Below, piece after piece: positions 19,278-27,948 of a stretch of 64,000 nt of DNA (its first letter is position 1; each line of letters starts with the position of its first letter). The translations under genes were made by a program, and so were the position numbers. The DNA lies in the NCBI RefSeq assembly GCF_900100155.1, contig NZ_FMTP01000008.1:124001-188000 (forward strand), given 5' to 3'. Under the pieces are notes generated by a model, which saw nothing but the letters and a program-made list of their open reading frames with translations, ran no database searches and was not told the DNA's origin. The stretch is from Ancylobacter rudongensis (GTDB lineage Bacteria; Pseudomonadota; Alphaproteobacteria; Rhizobiales; Xanthobacteraceae).

Positions 19278-19949
19278 TCATTCGACCGCGCCGGCGGGCT
19301 TGTCGCCTTCCTTCCCGGCATCGGGCGTCACGTCGAGCACTGCGGCATGGCTCGTGATCTCGACCTTGGGCTTGCAGTCCTTCATGCAGGGAGTGGCTTT
19401 CCAGAATGCCTTTTCCGTGGTCTCCCGGTCGTCATCGTAGAAATTGGGCCGGTTGGGCAAGGCCACCGTCGGAAAGTTCTCCTTCGTCAGCACATAGTCG
19501 TCCGGCACCACGTCGTTGAGATAGAGGAGATAGGCGACGATGGCATAGACCTCGTCCGGCTGCAGCGTCTGCGCGGCGCCGAACGGCATGGCGCGGTGCA
19601 CATAGTCGAACACTGTCGAGGTGTCGGGCCAGAAGGAGCCGATGGTCTTTTCCGGCCGTTCGGATGTCAGCGTGCCCTGTCCGCCGGCCAGCACCGGCCA
19701 GCGGCCGACCCCCTCGCCGAATTCGCCATGGCAGGCGGCGCAGTTGTTCTGGAACAGTTCTTCGCCCTGCGACACCGAGCCCTGGCCCTCGGGCAGGCCG
19801 AGGCCATCCGGGCGCACGTCGATGTCCCAGGCCTTGATCTCCTCCGGCAGCGCCGGCCGGCCGAGCTTCACCGCGTCCGCACTGGCAAGGCCCGTGAAGG
19901 CCAGGAGAACGGCGCCCGCGACAGCGAAGGACCTAGCTGACCTCGACAT
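19278..19949 (-). CDS. soxD: Sulfane dehydrogenase cytochrome subunit SoxD (short, mono-haem)
   Basis: 223 aa with signal peptide (VAGAVLLAFTGLASA) and one c-type haem site CAACHG, followed by the class I cytochrome pattern with methionine ligand in HRAMPFGAAQTL. It accepts electrons from SoxC during oxidation of the SoxYZ-bound sulfane. It is much shorter than the roughly 380-residue di-haem SoxD of Paracoccus; the C-terminal part with the second haem is absent and the protein ends after a PCMKDCKPK segment. Its start overlaps the end of soxC by 17 nt. Confidence 0.93.
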   Translation of the reverse strand: MSRSARSFAVAGAVLLAFTGLASADAVKLGRPALPEEIKAWDIDVRPDGLGLPEGQGSVSQGEELFQNNCAACHGEFGEGVGRWPVLAGGQGTLTSERPEKTIGSFWPDTSTVFDYVHRAMPFGAAQTLQPDEVYAIVAYLLYLNDVVPDDYVLTKENFPTVALPNRPNFYDDDRETTEKAFWKATPCMKDCKPKVEITSHAAVLDVTPDAGKEGDKPAGAVE

Positions 19950-21210
19950 TCTCCGCCTCCCCGTTGCTGCGCACCAGCCAGGTCTGGATGCCGTTATTGT
20001 GGTAAATCGAGTTTACGCCGCGCACGGCGCGAAGCTCCGCCTTGGTCGGCTGCACATAGCCGGTGTCGTCCATGGCGCGGGACTGCAGCAGCAGTTCCTC
20101 GCCGTTCCAGTCGACATCGAGATAGAAGCGGGTCATGGAGCGCGGCAGCGCCGGCCCCTCGATCCGGGCGGTCGTCCAGTTCTTGCCGCCGTCCAGGGTA
20201 ACGTCGACCCGGGTGACGGTGCCGCGCCCCGACCAGGCGACACCGGAGATCACGTTCGGCCCCCTGGCGTGCAGCGGCGCCTGCGGGCTCGGGCTGGTGA
20301 CGACCGATTTGGCGTCCATGATGAAGGTGAAACGGCGCGAGCGGCCATCGGCGAGAAGGTCGGTATATTTCGAGGTTTCCTCGCGCTGGCCCCAGGGCTG
20401 ATCGCCGACTTCGATCCGGCGCAGCCACTTGATCCACATATTGCCTTCCCAGCCGGGGACGACGAGGCGCAGCGGATAGCCCTGTTCGGGGCGCAGCGCC
20501 TCGCCATTCATCGCCCAGGCGACGAGGCAGTCGTCCATCGCCTTTTCCAGCGGGATCGAGCGCGTCATGGCCGAGGCATCGGCGCCCTCGGCGAGCACCC
20601 ATTTGCCCTTCGGCTTCACCCCCGCCGCTTCGAGGAAGGCCCGCAGCGGCACGCCGGTATAGACGACATTGTGGATCATGCCGTGGGTGTACTGGCAGCC
20701 ATTGAGCTGGGCGCCGCGCCATTCCATGCCGCTATTGGCGGCGCATTCGAGGAAGTAGACGCGGTTGGTGCGCCCCGGCATGCGCTTGATGTCCTCCATG
20801 GTGAACACCAGCGGCTTGTCGACCAGTCCATGGATCATGAAGCGGTGACGCGTCGGATCGATCTCCGCCTCGCCGCCATGATGACGCACGAAGCACAGCC
20901 CGTTCGGGGTGATGATGCCGTCGAGGGCATAGAGGGGGGTGAAGCTTACCGAGCTTTCGCTGCTGGCGGTGAGCCACGTAACCTCCCGCCGGACGACGTC
21001 TTTCTCGAACGGCGAGGGAACACCATAGGGGTGGTTGTTCACGCCGGCACCGAGCGCCTGCGTCCAGGGCGGCAGGTTGACGATATCAGGGTCCGGCGTC
21101 GCCTCGGCGGCGGCAGGTTGCACCCCGACGGCCGCGCAGGCACCGGCAAGGCCGGCGAGGGTGAGAAAGCGGCGGCGATCCACACGCGATCCCGGCTTCA
21201 TCTGGTTCAT
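19933..21210 (-). CDS. soxC: Sulfane dehydrogenase molybdopterin subunit SoxC
   Basis: 425 aa, sulfite-oxidase fold. Tat signal VDRRRFLTLAGLAG, then the oxidoreductase molybdopterin domain with the Mo-ligand cysteine in FLECAANSG, the LVVPGWEGNMWIKWL stretch and a C-terminal Mo-co dimerisation domain (SGVAWSGRGTVTRVDVTLDGG). SoxCD removes six electrons from the sulfane sulfur on SoxY, so the organism should oxidise thiosulfate fully to sulfate without sulfur globules. Upstream lies an AT-rich operator-like repeat at 21236-21251. Confidence 0.97.
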   Translation of the reverse strand: MNQMKPGSRVDRRRFLTLAGLAGACAAVGVQPAAAEATPDPDIVNLPPWTQALGAGVNNHPYGVPSPFEKDVVRREVTWLTASSESSVSFTPLYALDGIITPNGLCFVRHHGGEAEIDPTRHRFMIHGLVDKPLVFTMEDIKRMPGRTNRVYFLECAANSGMEWRGAQLNGCQYTHGMIHNVVYTGVPLRAFLEAAGVKPKGKWVLAEGADASAMTRSIPLEKAMDDCLVAWAMNGEALRPEQGYPLRLVVPGWEGNMWIKWLRRIEVGDQPWGQREETSKYTDLLADGRSRRFTFIMDAKSVVTSPSPQAPLHARGPNVISGVAWSGRGTVTRVDVTLDGGKNWTTARIEGPALPRSMTRFYLDVDWNGEELLLQSRAMDDTGYVQPTKAELRAVRGVNSIYHNNGIQTWLVRSNGEAENVEVS

Positions 21211-21235
21211 CGCATCCTCCCGGACGGATAGTCAC

Positions 21236-21251
21236 ATTCGAATTTATGAAT
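21236..21251 (-). promoter_or_regulatory. Putative SoxR operator in soxB-soxC gap
   Basis: Read on the minus strand this is ATTCATAAATTCGAAT. The same half-sites ATTCAT and TTCGAAT, 2 nt closer together, occur in the soxV-soxS promoter at 26989-27002. The AT-rich element stands out from GC-rich surroundings and contains the palindrome TTCGAA. Binding by the ArsR-family SoxR is inferred. Confidence 0.5.
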
Positions 21252-21285
21252 TAATTGGGCGCGCATCGAAGCCTCCGCCGTCGCC

Positions 21286-22980
21286 TCAGGCACCGGAGAC
21301 CTTGACCGAGGCCGTCGGCGCGATGTCGACAGTCCGGGTCGCGGCGACGTAGCGCTCCACCAGTTCCCAGATCGGGGGACCCTCCACGCCCTGGTTGACG
21401 CTGGCCCAGCCGGCGACGGCATAGGTTTTGGATGCGTCAAGCGGCTGACCGGTCTTGAGGTACGTCAGGTCGCTGATGCGCTTGCCCATGGGCTGGCCGA
21501 TATCGATGGCGTACCCGACGCCGCCGACGCGCACCATGTCGCCGCCGCCCTGGAAATAGGGGTCGGCATTGAAGATGTTGTCGGCGACATCCTCCAGCAC
21601 ATCCTTGAGCTGCTGGCCGGTCATCATGTTGCGGTAGCAGGCGGGATAGGTGATGGCGGTGGCGTTGGCGATTGCCTCGAAGGTGATCGGATCGCCGGAT
21701 CGCAACGTGCCGCCCCAGCGAAAACCGGGCGAGAGGGCGATTTCGGCGTCACGCTCCGTGAGCATGGCCTGGCAGATCATGTCGTCAAAGGTGCCGTTGA
21801 AATTTCCGCGCCGGTAGAGAAGGCTGCCCGCCTGGCCGACCACCCGGCCGAGATCGGCGGCATAGGGCGCGCGCAGCTCCTTCACCAGCGCCGCCATCTC
21901 CGGGTCGGGCGCGATGGCGTCGGAGAAGACCGGCAGCAGCCCGTAACGGAAGCCGGCCACCTTGCCGTCCCTCACGTCGAGGTCGAGCCGGGAGATGAAC
22001 TTGCCGTGCGAGCCGGTGGCGATGAGGAGCGTCGAGCCGACCATGACCGGCGCCGGCAGGGCATCATGGGTGTGGCCGGTAAGGATCACGTCGATGCCCT
22101 TTACCCGGCCGGCGAGCTTGCGGTCGACATCGAAGCCATTATGCGAGAGCAGGACGACGACCTCGGCACCGGCGGCGCGGGCCTCGTCCACCTGCTTCTG
22201 CAGATCCTCCTCGCGCAGGCCGAATTCCCAATCGGGTATCATCCAGCGGGGATTGGAGATCGGCGTGCGCGGAAAGGCCTGGCCGATGACGGCGATCTTC
22301 GAGCCGCCGCGCTCGAACATCTTGCGCGCCTCGAAGACCGGCTCCTGCCATTCCATGCTGCGCACGTTCTGGGCGAGGAAGGCGAAGGGCGCCTTCTCGA
22401 CGATCTCCTGGACGCGCGCCGTGCCATAGGTGAACTCCCAGTGTCCAACCATCGCGTCGAGGCCGAGCGCGCCGAAGACGCGCACCATATCCTCGCCCTT
22501 GGTCTGCAGCGAACTCCAGCTCCCCTGCAGCCCGTCGCCGCCGTCGAGCAGCAGGACATTGCCCTCACCGCGCGCGGCACGGATGGCCTTGATCAGCGTG
22601 GCGATGCGGTCGGCGCCACCCATGCGCCCATAGGTGCCGGCCAGCGTGTCGAAGTCGAGGCTGGTGAGTGCGTAGGCATCCGGGCCGCCGGCGGCGATCT
22701 TGTAGTAGGCGAGGAAGGCCTCGTCGACGAGGTGCGGCGGCAGGCCACGCGCCTCGCCCACGCCGATATTGACCGAGGGCTCGCGGAAATAGATCGGTTC
22801 GAGCTGCGCGTGCAGGTCGGTGGTGTGCAGGATGGTCAGCGTGCCCACGGGATCGAAGCGCAGTATGTCGTCCTGCGTCATCTTTCCCGCGCGGGCCGCC
22901 TGGGCGAAGGCGCCGCGAGCGCCGGATGCAAGCATACCGGCAGCCATCGCGGCGATCACGAAATCGCGGCGTGAAATCAT
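21286..22980 (-). CDS. soxB: Thiosulfohydrolase SoxB
   Basis: 564 aa. Di-manganese 5'-nucleotidase-fold hydrolase that releases sulfate from the cysteine-S-thiosulfonate on SoxY. Tat signal MISRRDFVIAAMAAG. Metal and catalytic motifs TTDLHAQLEP, LLLDGGDGLQGS, GHWEFTYG, LSHNGFDVD and GHTHDA are intact; the C-terminal domain carries GGDMVRVGGVGYAID. ATG 22980 is chosen because it starts exactly at the Tat signal. The frame extends far upstream but would then swallow soxZ. It lies 49 nt after soxZ. Confidence 0.97.
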   Translation of the reverse strand: MISRRDFVIAAMAAGMLASGARGAFAQAARAGKMTQDDILRFDPVGTLTILHTTDLHAQLEPIYFREPSVNIGVGEARGLPPHLVDEAFLAYYKIAAGGPDAYALTSLDFDTLAGTYGRMGGADRIATLIKAIRAARGEGNVLLLDGGDGLQGSWSSLQTKGEDMVRVFGALGLDAMVGHWEFTYGTARVQEIVEKAPFAFLAQNVRSMEWQEPVFEARKMFERGGSKIAVIGQAFPRTPISNPRWMIPDWEFGLREEDLQKQVDEARAAGAEVVVLLSHNGFDVDRKLAGRVKGIDVILTGHTHDALPAPVMVGSTLLIATGSHGKFISRLDLDVRDGKVAGFRYGLLPVFSDAIAPDPEMAALVKELRAPYAADLGRVVGQAGSLLYRRGNFNGTFDDMICQAMLTERDAEIALSPGFRWGGTLRSGDPITFEAIANATAITYPACYRNMMTGQQLKDVLEDVADNIFNADPYFQGGGDMVRVGGVGYAIDIGQPMGKRISDLTYLKTGQPLDASKTYAVAGWASVNQGVEGPPIWELVERYVAATRTVDIAPTASVKVSGA

Positions 22981-23029
22981 CTGGCGAGTCTTCCCTGCTG
23001 GGCGCCGGCATGCGGCCGACGCAGACGGA

Positions 23030-23359
23030 TCAGGCGACGGTGAGCTTGGCGCCCGCCGTCTGCTCGGAGCCGTCATCGTCCTTCCAGGTGAAGGTGAATT
23101 CGCCCGATTCCGACGCCTTGTAGAAAAAGGCCTGATAGGGATTTGCTGAAACGGAGGTAAACCAATCCGCCTCGAAGAAGGTTTTGCCGTTGAAGCTGGC
23201 GGTGAACCTGTTGATGATGGCGCGCGGGATGGGCTTACCCGTGGAATCCTTGCGCTGTCCCGTTTCCATCTCGTGTGAGATGAGAGTCTTGATCTCGATG
23301 ATCTCGCCGGCCTTGGCCCCGGAAGGCACCTTGATGCGCGGCTTGGACTTGATGGCCAT
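23030..23359 (-). CDS. soxZ: Sulfur-carrier subunit SoxZ
   Basis: 109 aa with no signal peptide; SoxZ is exported as a complex with SoxY. Typical features: KPRIKVPSGAKAGEIIEIKTLISHEMETG, NRFTASFNGKTFFEAD and ANPYQAFFYKA. ATG 23359 has AAGGAAA 8 nt upstream and matches the family N-terminus. It follows soxY by 65 nt. Confidence 0.96.
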   Translation of the reverse strand: MAIKSKPRIKVPSGAKAGEIIEIKTLISHEMETGQRKDSTGKPIPRAIINRFTASFNGKTFFEADWFTSVSANPYQAFFYKASESGEFTFTWKDDDGSEQTAGAKLTVA

Positions 23360-23424
23360 GTTGGCGTTTCCTTGTCGTTTCCCCTGGCGTCTTTGCGCGT
23401 GGCCGCAAGGGCCATACGGGTCGT

Positions 23425-23889
23425 TCAGCCGCCGCAACCACCGATGGTCACCTTCACCTGCGCCTTGGCGGTGTAGAGCGCACCATTGGACATCTCGGCC
23501 ACGGCGACCACGTTCTGCGTCTGGGCGAGGCGCATGCGGACCGAGGCCGCCGCCTTGCCGGATTGCGGGGTGAACCGGTAGGTCACGACCTGCGGCAGCG
23601 GGTTGCCATCGGCGAAGACGTGAACCGCCTTGACATAGTCGCCATCAGTCATCGGGCTTTCCACATCGATATTGAGCGGCACGACGAGGCCGTTCTCGGC
23701 GATCTCGGGCAGGTCGAGCTTGATCTTGCCGTCCGCCATCGGCTTGTCGCCATAGAGCTTCTTCAGCTCGGCAGCGACCGCTTCCTCGGTGGCCAGGACC
23801 AGGCGCGGAGCCAGCGCCGCCGCCAGCAGCGCGGTCAGTCCAAGCCCCATGGTTTCCCGTCGCGACGGAGTCCAACTGCGAAGTTGCAT
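23425..23889 (-). CDS. soxY: Sulfur-carrier subunit SoxY
   Basis: 154 aa. It ends in the swinging-arm motif GGCGG, whose cysteine (C152) carries the thiosulfate-derived intermediates through the Sox cycle. Tat-like signal SRRETMGLGLTALLAAALAP. ATG 23889 is preceded by AGGAGGA 6 nt upstream. It is the first gene of the minus-strand operon soxYZBCD-dsrE-soxF-CBS, divergent from soxAX. Confidence 0.97.
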   Translation of the reverse strand: MQLRSWTPSRRETMGLGLTALLAAALAPRLVLATEEAVAAELKKLYGDKPMADGKIKLDLPEIAENGLVVPLNIDVESPMTDGDYVKAVHVFADGNPLPQVVTYRFTPQSGKAAASVRMRLAQTQNVVAVAEMSNGALYTAKAQVKVTIGGCGG

Positions 23890-24115
23890 CAGGCGTCCTC
23901 CTGCTGGCGTCGAGCACCAGCGCTTTGTTTTTGCTTTGATTTTGTCGTCAGCGAGCCTTTTTGGCCGGCAGCGAACATACATATTGTGATATTAAATTTT
24001 TTGAATGTAAAGTGGGCTATCGAGCGATCGCCAAAGCCTATCATCGCTCGCCACGCAGGCCGCTTCAACACTCTCGCGAGAAGGGTGCGGCGCGGCTCAA
24101 CAGCTGGGGAAGCAC
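23890..24115. promoter_or_regulatory. Divergent soxY / soxA promoter region
   Basis: 226 nt between two divergent sox operons, conspicuously AT-rich in 23971-24010. It contains ATACATATTGTGAT (23977-23990), matching the ATTCATATTCGAAT element of the soxV-soxS region at 10 of 14 positions. ATAT-TGTG-ATAT (23981-23992) is an inverted repeat with a 4-nt spacer, the same geometry as CGAAT-TCAT-ATTCG at 26986-26999. Promoters in both directions are expected here. Confidence 0.5.
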
Positions 24116-24985
24116 ATGCCCAAGGAACCGATACGACTCAAGGAGTGCCTGCGGCCCACCCGGCGATTCATCGCCGGCTGCCTCGCCCTCTGCCTCCTCG
24201 CCCTGCCCTTCATCCTCACCACCGCGCAGGGCGCGGAGGACGAAAGCGAAAAGGAGATCGAACGCTACCGCCAGATGATCGAGGACCCGATGGCCAATCC
24301 GGGCTACCTCAATGTTGATCGCGGCGAAGTGCTGTGGAGCGAGCCGCGCGGGACGAAGAATGTCTCGCTGGAGAGCTGCGATCTTGGCGAGGGACCGGGC
24401 AAGCTGGAGGGCGCCTACGCCCATCTGCCGCGCTATTTCGCCGATGCGGACAAGGTGATGGATCTTGAGCAGCGCCTGCTCTGGTGCATGCAGACGATCC
24501 AAGGCTTCGACACCAAGCCGATCGTCGCCAAGCCGTTCTCCGGCCCTGGCCGGACCTCCGACATGGAGGACCTCGTCGCCTTCATCGCCAACAAGTCGGA
24601 CGGCATGAAGATCGACGTCGCGCTCGCGACGCCGCAGGAACAGGAAATGTACGCGATCGGCGAGGCGCTGTTCTTCCGCCGCTCCTCGATCAACGATTTT
24701 TCCTGCTCAACCTGCCATGGCGACGCGGGAAAGCGCATCCGCCTGCAAGCGCTGCCGCAGCTCGACGTGCCGGGCAAGGACGCGCAGCTCACCATGGGCA
24801 CCTGGCCGACCTATCGCGTCTCGCAGAGCGCGCTGCGCACCATGCAGCACCGCATGTGGGACTGCTACCGGCAGATGCGGATGCCGCCGCCCGATTATGG
24901 CTCGGACGTCGTGACCGCGCTCACCCTCTACCTGACCAAACAGGCCGAGGGCGGTGAGCTCAAAGTGCCGTCGATCAAGCGCTGA
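24116..24985 (+). CDS. soxA: L-cysteine S-thiosulfotransferase subunit SoxA
   Basis: 289 aa. With SoxX it oxidatively couples thiosulfate to the SoxY cysteine. Signal peptide [23 protein letters not shown]. One c-type haem site CSTCHG, and the catalytic cysteine ligand region [11 protein letters not shown]. The N-terminal part retains two cysteines (ESCDLGEG and LLWCMQTI) but no haem motif, so this is a mono-haem SoxA. Start with GGGGAAG close upstream. It lies 11 nt before soxX. Confidence 0.96.
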   Translation: MPKEPIRLKECLRPTRRFIAGCLALCLLALPFILTTAQGAEDESEKEIERYRQMIEDPMANPGYLNVDRGEVLWSEPRGTKNVSLESCDLGEGPGKLEGAYAHLPRYFADADKVMDLEQRLLWCMQTIQGFDTKPIVAKPFSGPGRTSDMEDLVAFIANKSDGMKIDVALATPQEQEMYAIGEALFFRRSSINDFSCSTCHGDAGKRIRLQALPQLDVPGKDAQLTMGTWPTYRVSQSALRTMQHRMWDCYRQMRMPPPDYGSDVVTALTLYLTKQAEGGELKVPSIKR

Positions 24986-24996
24986 GGGAGGCGAAG

Positions 24997-25632
24997 ATGA
25001 CCGTTCACACCTTTCTGACGCGCGCGGCGCTGACCGGCGCGGTGCTCCTCTCCCCCTTCGCCGCCACGGCGCAGGACGCGGCCAAGACTCCCACCGTTGA
25101 TCCCGCGCGCGTCGACGCGGTGGTCAAGGCAGGGTTCACCAAGCTGCCGGAGGGCTGGGACGCCCGCCTCCAGCAGGACGAGACGCAACGCATCTGCTCG
25201 CTCACCCGCAACAACCCCTCGCCCGAACAGGCGAACGCGATTCTGAAGGCGGAGGAAGTGCGGATCATCTTCCCGCAGGGGTCCGTCCTCGGCGACTGGA
25301 AGGAGGGCGCCAAGGTTGCCCAGAACGGGCGCGGCGGGCAGTTCAGCGATCCCCCGGGCACGGTCAGCGGCGGCAATTGCTATGCCTGCCACCAGCTCGA
25401 CCCGAAGGAGGTGAGCTATGGCACGCTCGGGCCCAGCCTCACCGGCTATGGTCGCGAGCGCAAATTCGACCCGGAGGACGCCAAGGCCGCCTTCGCCAAG
25501 GTCTATGACGCCCAGGCCTCGCTCGCCTGTTCCAGCATGCCACGCTTCGGCACCAACGGCGTGCTGACCGAACAGCAGATCAAGGATGTCGTCGCCTATC
25601 TGTTCGACCCGGAATCGCCGGTCAACAAATAG
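24997..25632 (+). CDS. soxX: Cytochrome c subunit SoxX
   Basis: 211 aa. Signal peptide ending FAATAQD, one haem site CYACHQ, methionine ligand in CSSMPRFG, and an N-terminal extension with RICSLTRNN. Partner of SoxA in SoxAX; receives electrons from thiosulfate coupling. Gene order is soxA then soxX. It ends directly against the convergent soxW gene. Confidence 0.95.
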   Translation: MTVHTFLTRAALTGAVLLSPFAATAQDAAKTPTVDPARVDAVVKAGFTKLPEGWDARLQQDETQRICSLTRNNPSPEQANAILKAEEVRIIFPQGSVLGDWKEGAKVAQNGRGGQFSDPPGTVSGGNCYACHQLDPKEVSYGTLGPSLTGYGRERKFDPEDAKAAFAKVYDAQASLACSSMPRFGTNGVLTEQQIKDVVAYLFDPESPVNK

Positions 25633-26190
25633 TCACGGCGCCTTCTGCGCCGCCAGCCACGCCTCGAAGCCGACGCTCTCATAGGCGCCGGCTTCGACAT
25701 AGCGGAACATGGCGAGGAATTCCGGCTTGGGCAGCAGGCCCGGTAGCCGGGCGACCTCGAACACCTTGCCGTCCCGCGCGCCGAAGAACTGGAAGGTGGG
25801 TGTCGCCCTCACCGCATACTGACCCGCAAGGGCCTTCTCCGACAGCGTTGCGCCCCCGAAGACCGTCACCTCGCGGGCGCCGAAAATGTCGAGATGGACG
25901 ACGCTGAAATGGTCGCGCACATAGGTTTCGATCGCTGGATCGGCGAAATACTCCGTGTGCAGCCGCTTGCAGAGCGGGCAGCCGCGCTGGCTCCACTGCA
26001 GCGCGAAGCGCTTTTCCGCCGCCGTCGCGGCCGCGAAATCCTCGGACAGGTCGAGGAAGCTCTCCTCATACCAGTCCTGCACGTAGAGACCGTCATCGCC
26101 GAGGCGCGCGGCAGCAAGGCCGGCGGCGGGCGCCAGAAGGAGCGCACCCGGCCCAAGGGCGAGCGCGCGGCGGGTCAGGCGACTATTCAT
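25633..26190 (-). CDS. soxW: Periplasmic thioredoxin SoxW
   Basis: 185 aa, thioredoxin fold with redox motif GCPLCKR and cis-proline RATPTFQFF. Tat-like or Sec signal RRALALGPGALLLAPAAGLAA. SoxW is reduced by SoxV and is thought to keep SoxYZ or other Sox thiols active. ATG 26190 is chosen at the start of the signal; the open frame continues upstream inside soxV. It follows soxV by 25 nt. Confidence 0.92.
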   Translation of the reverse strand: MNSRLTRRALALGPGALLLAPAAGLAAARLGDDGLYVQDWYEESFLDLSEDFAAATAAEKRFALQWSQRGCPLCKRLHTEYFADPAIETYVRDHFSVVHLDIFGAREVTVFGGATLSEKALAGQYAVRATPTFQFFGARDGKVFEVARLPGLLPKPEFLAMFRYVEAGAYESVGFEAWLAAQKAP

Positions 26191-26215
26191 GATCGACTCC
26201 AGAGCGTGGCGCACC

Positions 26216-26941
26216 TCATCCGATCGCGCCAAGGGTGGGGAAAGCATCGAGCAGCCAAGCGGACAGTTGCGGCATCCAGCCGCCGATGAAGACGACGCCG
26301 GTGGCGACCAGCAGCACGCCGGAGGCCTTCTCGACCAGACCGAGGCGCGAGCGCATCGCCGCCGACCAGCGCAGGAAGCCGGTCGAGAACGCCGCGGCGG
26401 CGACGAAGGGCAGGCCGATCCCGGCGGCATAGGCCGACAGCAGGAGCACGCCCTTGGCGAGCGAATCCTCGGTGCCGGCGAGGATGAGGATCATCGACAG
26501 GATAGGCCCGACGCAGGGTGTCCAGCCAAAGCCGAAGGCAAGCCCGACCAGATAAGCCCCGACCGGCCCGGCGGGCGCACGCGCCACATCCGGGGCCACC
26601 CGGCGGTAAAGGAGTGGAAGGCGCAGCAGACCGAGGAAATGCAGACCGAAAAGGATCAGCATCGCGCCCGCCACCAGGGTCAGCACCGGCGCGTGCACGG
26701 CGAGCCACTGGCCGATCTGCGTGGCGGTGGCGCCGAGCAGGATGAAGACGCTGGAAAAGCCGGCGACGAAGGCGGCCGAAAGCGCGACCAGCCGCCCGCG
26801 CGTCACTCCCTCACCCGACAGGCCGCGCCCCGCCCCACCGAGAAAGCCGAGATAGGCCGGCACCAGCGGCAGCACGCAGGGCGAAACGAAAGACAGGAGG
26901 CCAGCCCCGAAGGCCCCCGGCAGGGTGATGTCTAGCGACAC
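26216..26941 (-). CDS. soxV: CcdA/DsbD-like thiol electron transporter SoxV
   Basis: 241 aa, six transmembrane helices, with the two conserved cysteine helices FVSPCVLPLVPAY and FGWTPCVGPIL of the CcdA family. It moves reducing equivalents from cytoplasmic thioredoxin to SoxW. The start is taken as GTG 26941 (GGGGAAA about 6 nt upstream), matching the family N-terminus LPGAFGAGLLSF. The earlier in-frame ATG 27064 would cover the AT-rich promoter. Divergent from soxS. Confidence 0.92.
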   Translation of the reverse strand: MSLDITLPGAFGAGLLSFVSPCVLPLVPAYLGFLGGAGRGLSGEGVTRGRLVALSAAFVAGFSSVFILLGATATQIGQWLAVHAPVLTLVAGAMLILFGLHFLGLLRLPLLYRRVAPDVARAPAGPVGAYLVGLAFGFGWTPCVGPILSMILILAGTEDSLAKGVLLLSAYAAGIGLPFVAAAAFSTGFLRWSAAMRSRLGLVEKASGVLLVATGVVFIGGWMPQLSAWLLDAFPTLGAIG

Positions 26942-26985
26942 GGCGTTTCCCCACGGCCCGCTCCGCTCTGCGGCGGATTGACCAT

Positions 26986-27015
26986 CGAATTCATATTCGA
27001 ATGCGTTTATATAAT
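26986..27015. promoter_or_regulatory. soxV/soxS divergent promoter with putative SoxR operator
   Basis: CGAAT-TCAT-ATTCG (26986-26999) is a perfect inverted repeat overlapping ATTCATATTCGAAT (26989-27002). A consensus -10 hexamer TATAAT lies at 27010-27015 on the plus strand, directly beside it. A repressor on the repeat would block this promoter. The -10 also argues that the ATG at 27014 is not the soxS start. Confidence 0.55.
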
Positions 27016-27046
27016 GAAGACGAGGCGACGTCACCGGGCGGAGATC

Positions 27047-27460
27047 ATGCAGGCGCGGTTTCACGGTAATCTGAGCGACAAGCGCCGCGCGGCTCTGGCC
27101 CGCGTCGCCATTGTCATCGCGGCCGGCATGGTGGCGTGCGGCGCGCGGGCGGATGCGGCGCGCGCGGCCGAATTACTGATGTTCGAACAGGCGGGCTGCG
27201 CCTGGTGCCAGCGTTTTGAGCGCGAGATCGCGCCCGTCTATCCCCACACCGAGGAAGGGCGGCTGGCGCCGTTGCGCCGGATCGAGCTCGGCGACGAGGA
27301 AGCGGCGCTCGCCGATCTTACCGCGCCGGTGCGCTACGCCCCGACCTTCGTGCTGGTCGAGGACGGGCGGGAAGTCGGCCGCATTCCCGGCTATGCTGGC
27401 GAGGAGGCCTTCTGGGGTCTGCTCGCGGCGATGACGAAGAAACTGCCCCGGACTCCGTGA
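27047..27460 (+). CDS. soxS: Thioredoxin-fold protein SoxS
   Basis: 137 aa exported thioredoxin-like protein. Signal peptide region RVAIVIAAGMVACGARADAARAA, redox motif GCAWCQRFE and cis-proline YAPTFVLVEDGREVGRIPGY. Related SoxS proteins reactivate SoxY thiols. ATG 27047 is preferred because a -10 element overlaps the earlier in-frame ATG 27014; its GGAG is only 3 nt away, so the start is not certain. Divergent from soxVW. Confidence 0.85.
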   Translation: MQARFHGNLSDKRRAALARVAIVIAAGMVACGARADAARAAELLMFEQAGCAWCQRFEREIAPVYPHTEEGRLAPLRRIELGDEEAALADLTAPVRYAPTFVLVEDGREVGRIPGYAGEEAFWGLLAAMTKKLPRTP

Positions 27461-27507
27461 CGCTGTTGCGCCAGGTGAGAGTCCAGTAAGCTGGAGTTGA
27501 AAGCGAC

Positions 27508-27879
27508 GTGGTGATGACCGGAATTGTCTCGAAACGCCTAGAGGACGAGCTGCGCGACGGCCCGGAGGTTTCGCCCGAGCTTGACCGCCTGATGCGCAAT
27601 GCGCGCGAGGCCAGTGACTTCCTCAAGGCGGTGTCGCACGAGAACCGCCTGCTTCTGCTGTGCCTGCTGGCAGAACGCGAGCGGTCCGTCACCGAGCTGG
27701 AGAACATCCTGTCGCTGCGCCAGCCGACCGTCTCGCAGCAACTCGCCCGACTGCGGCTGGACGACCTCGTCAGCACTCGTCGGGATGGCAAGACAGTCTA
27801 TTACAGCCTGGCCGACGAGGATGTGCGCCGTCTGATCAGCGTAATCTACGACATCTTCTGCGGAGCCAAGGAAGACTGA
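27508..27879 (+). CDS. soxR: ArsR-family repressor SoxR
   Basis: 123 aa winged helix (DFLKAVSHENRLLLLCLL; VTELENILSLRQPTVSQQLARLRLDDLVSTRRDGKTVYYSL). It has the two cysteines expected of persulfide-sensing SqrR/BigR/SoxR-type ArsR proteins: LLLLCLLAERE in helix 2 and IYDIFCGAKED at the C-terminus. GTG 27508, GTG 27511 or ATG 27514 could be the start. It lies between soxS and the soxT-like gene and probably represses the sox operons until sulfane sulfur accumulates. Confidence 0.9.
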   Translation: MVMTGIVSKRLEDELRDGPEVSPELDRLMRNAREASDFLKAVSHENRLLLLCLLAERERSVTELENILSLRQPTVSQQLARLRLDDLVSTRRDGKTVYYSLADEDVRRLISVIYDIFCGAKED

Positions 27880-27948
27880 GCCGCTTAAGCGCCGGCCGAG
27901 ACGGGCACCAATGCCCGCGGGAGCCATGGGACGGGAGGACCAGGCGCA

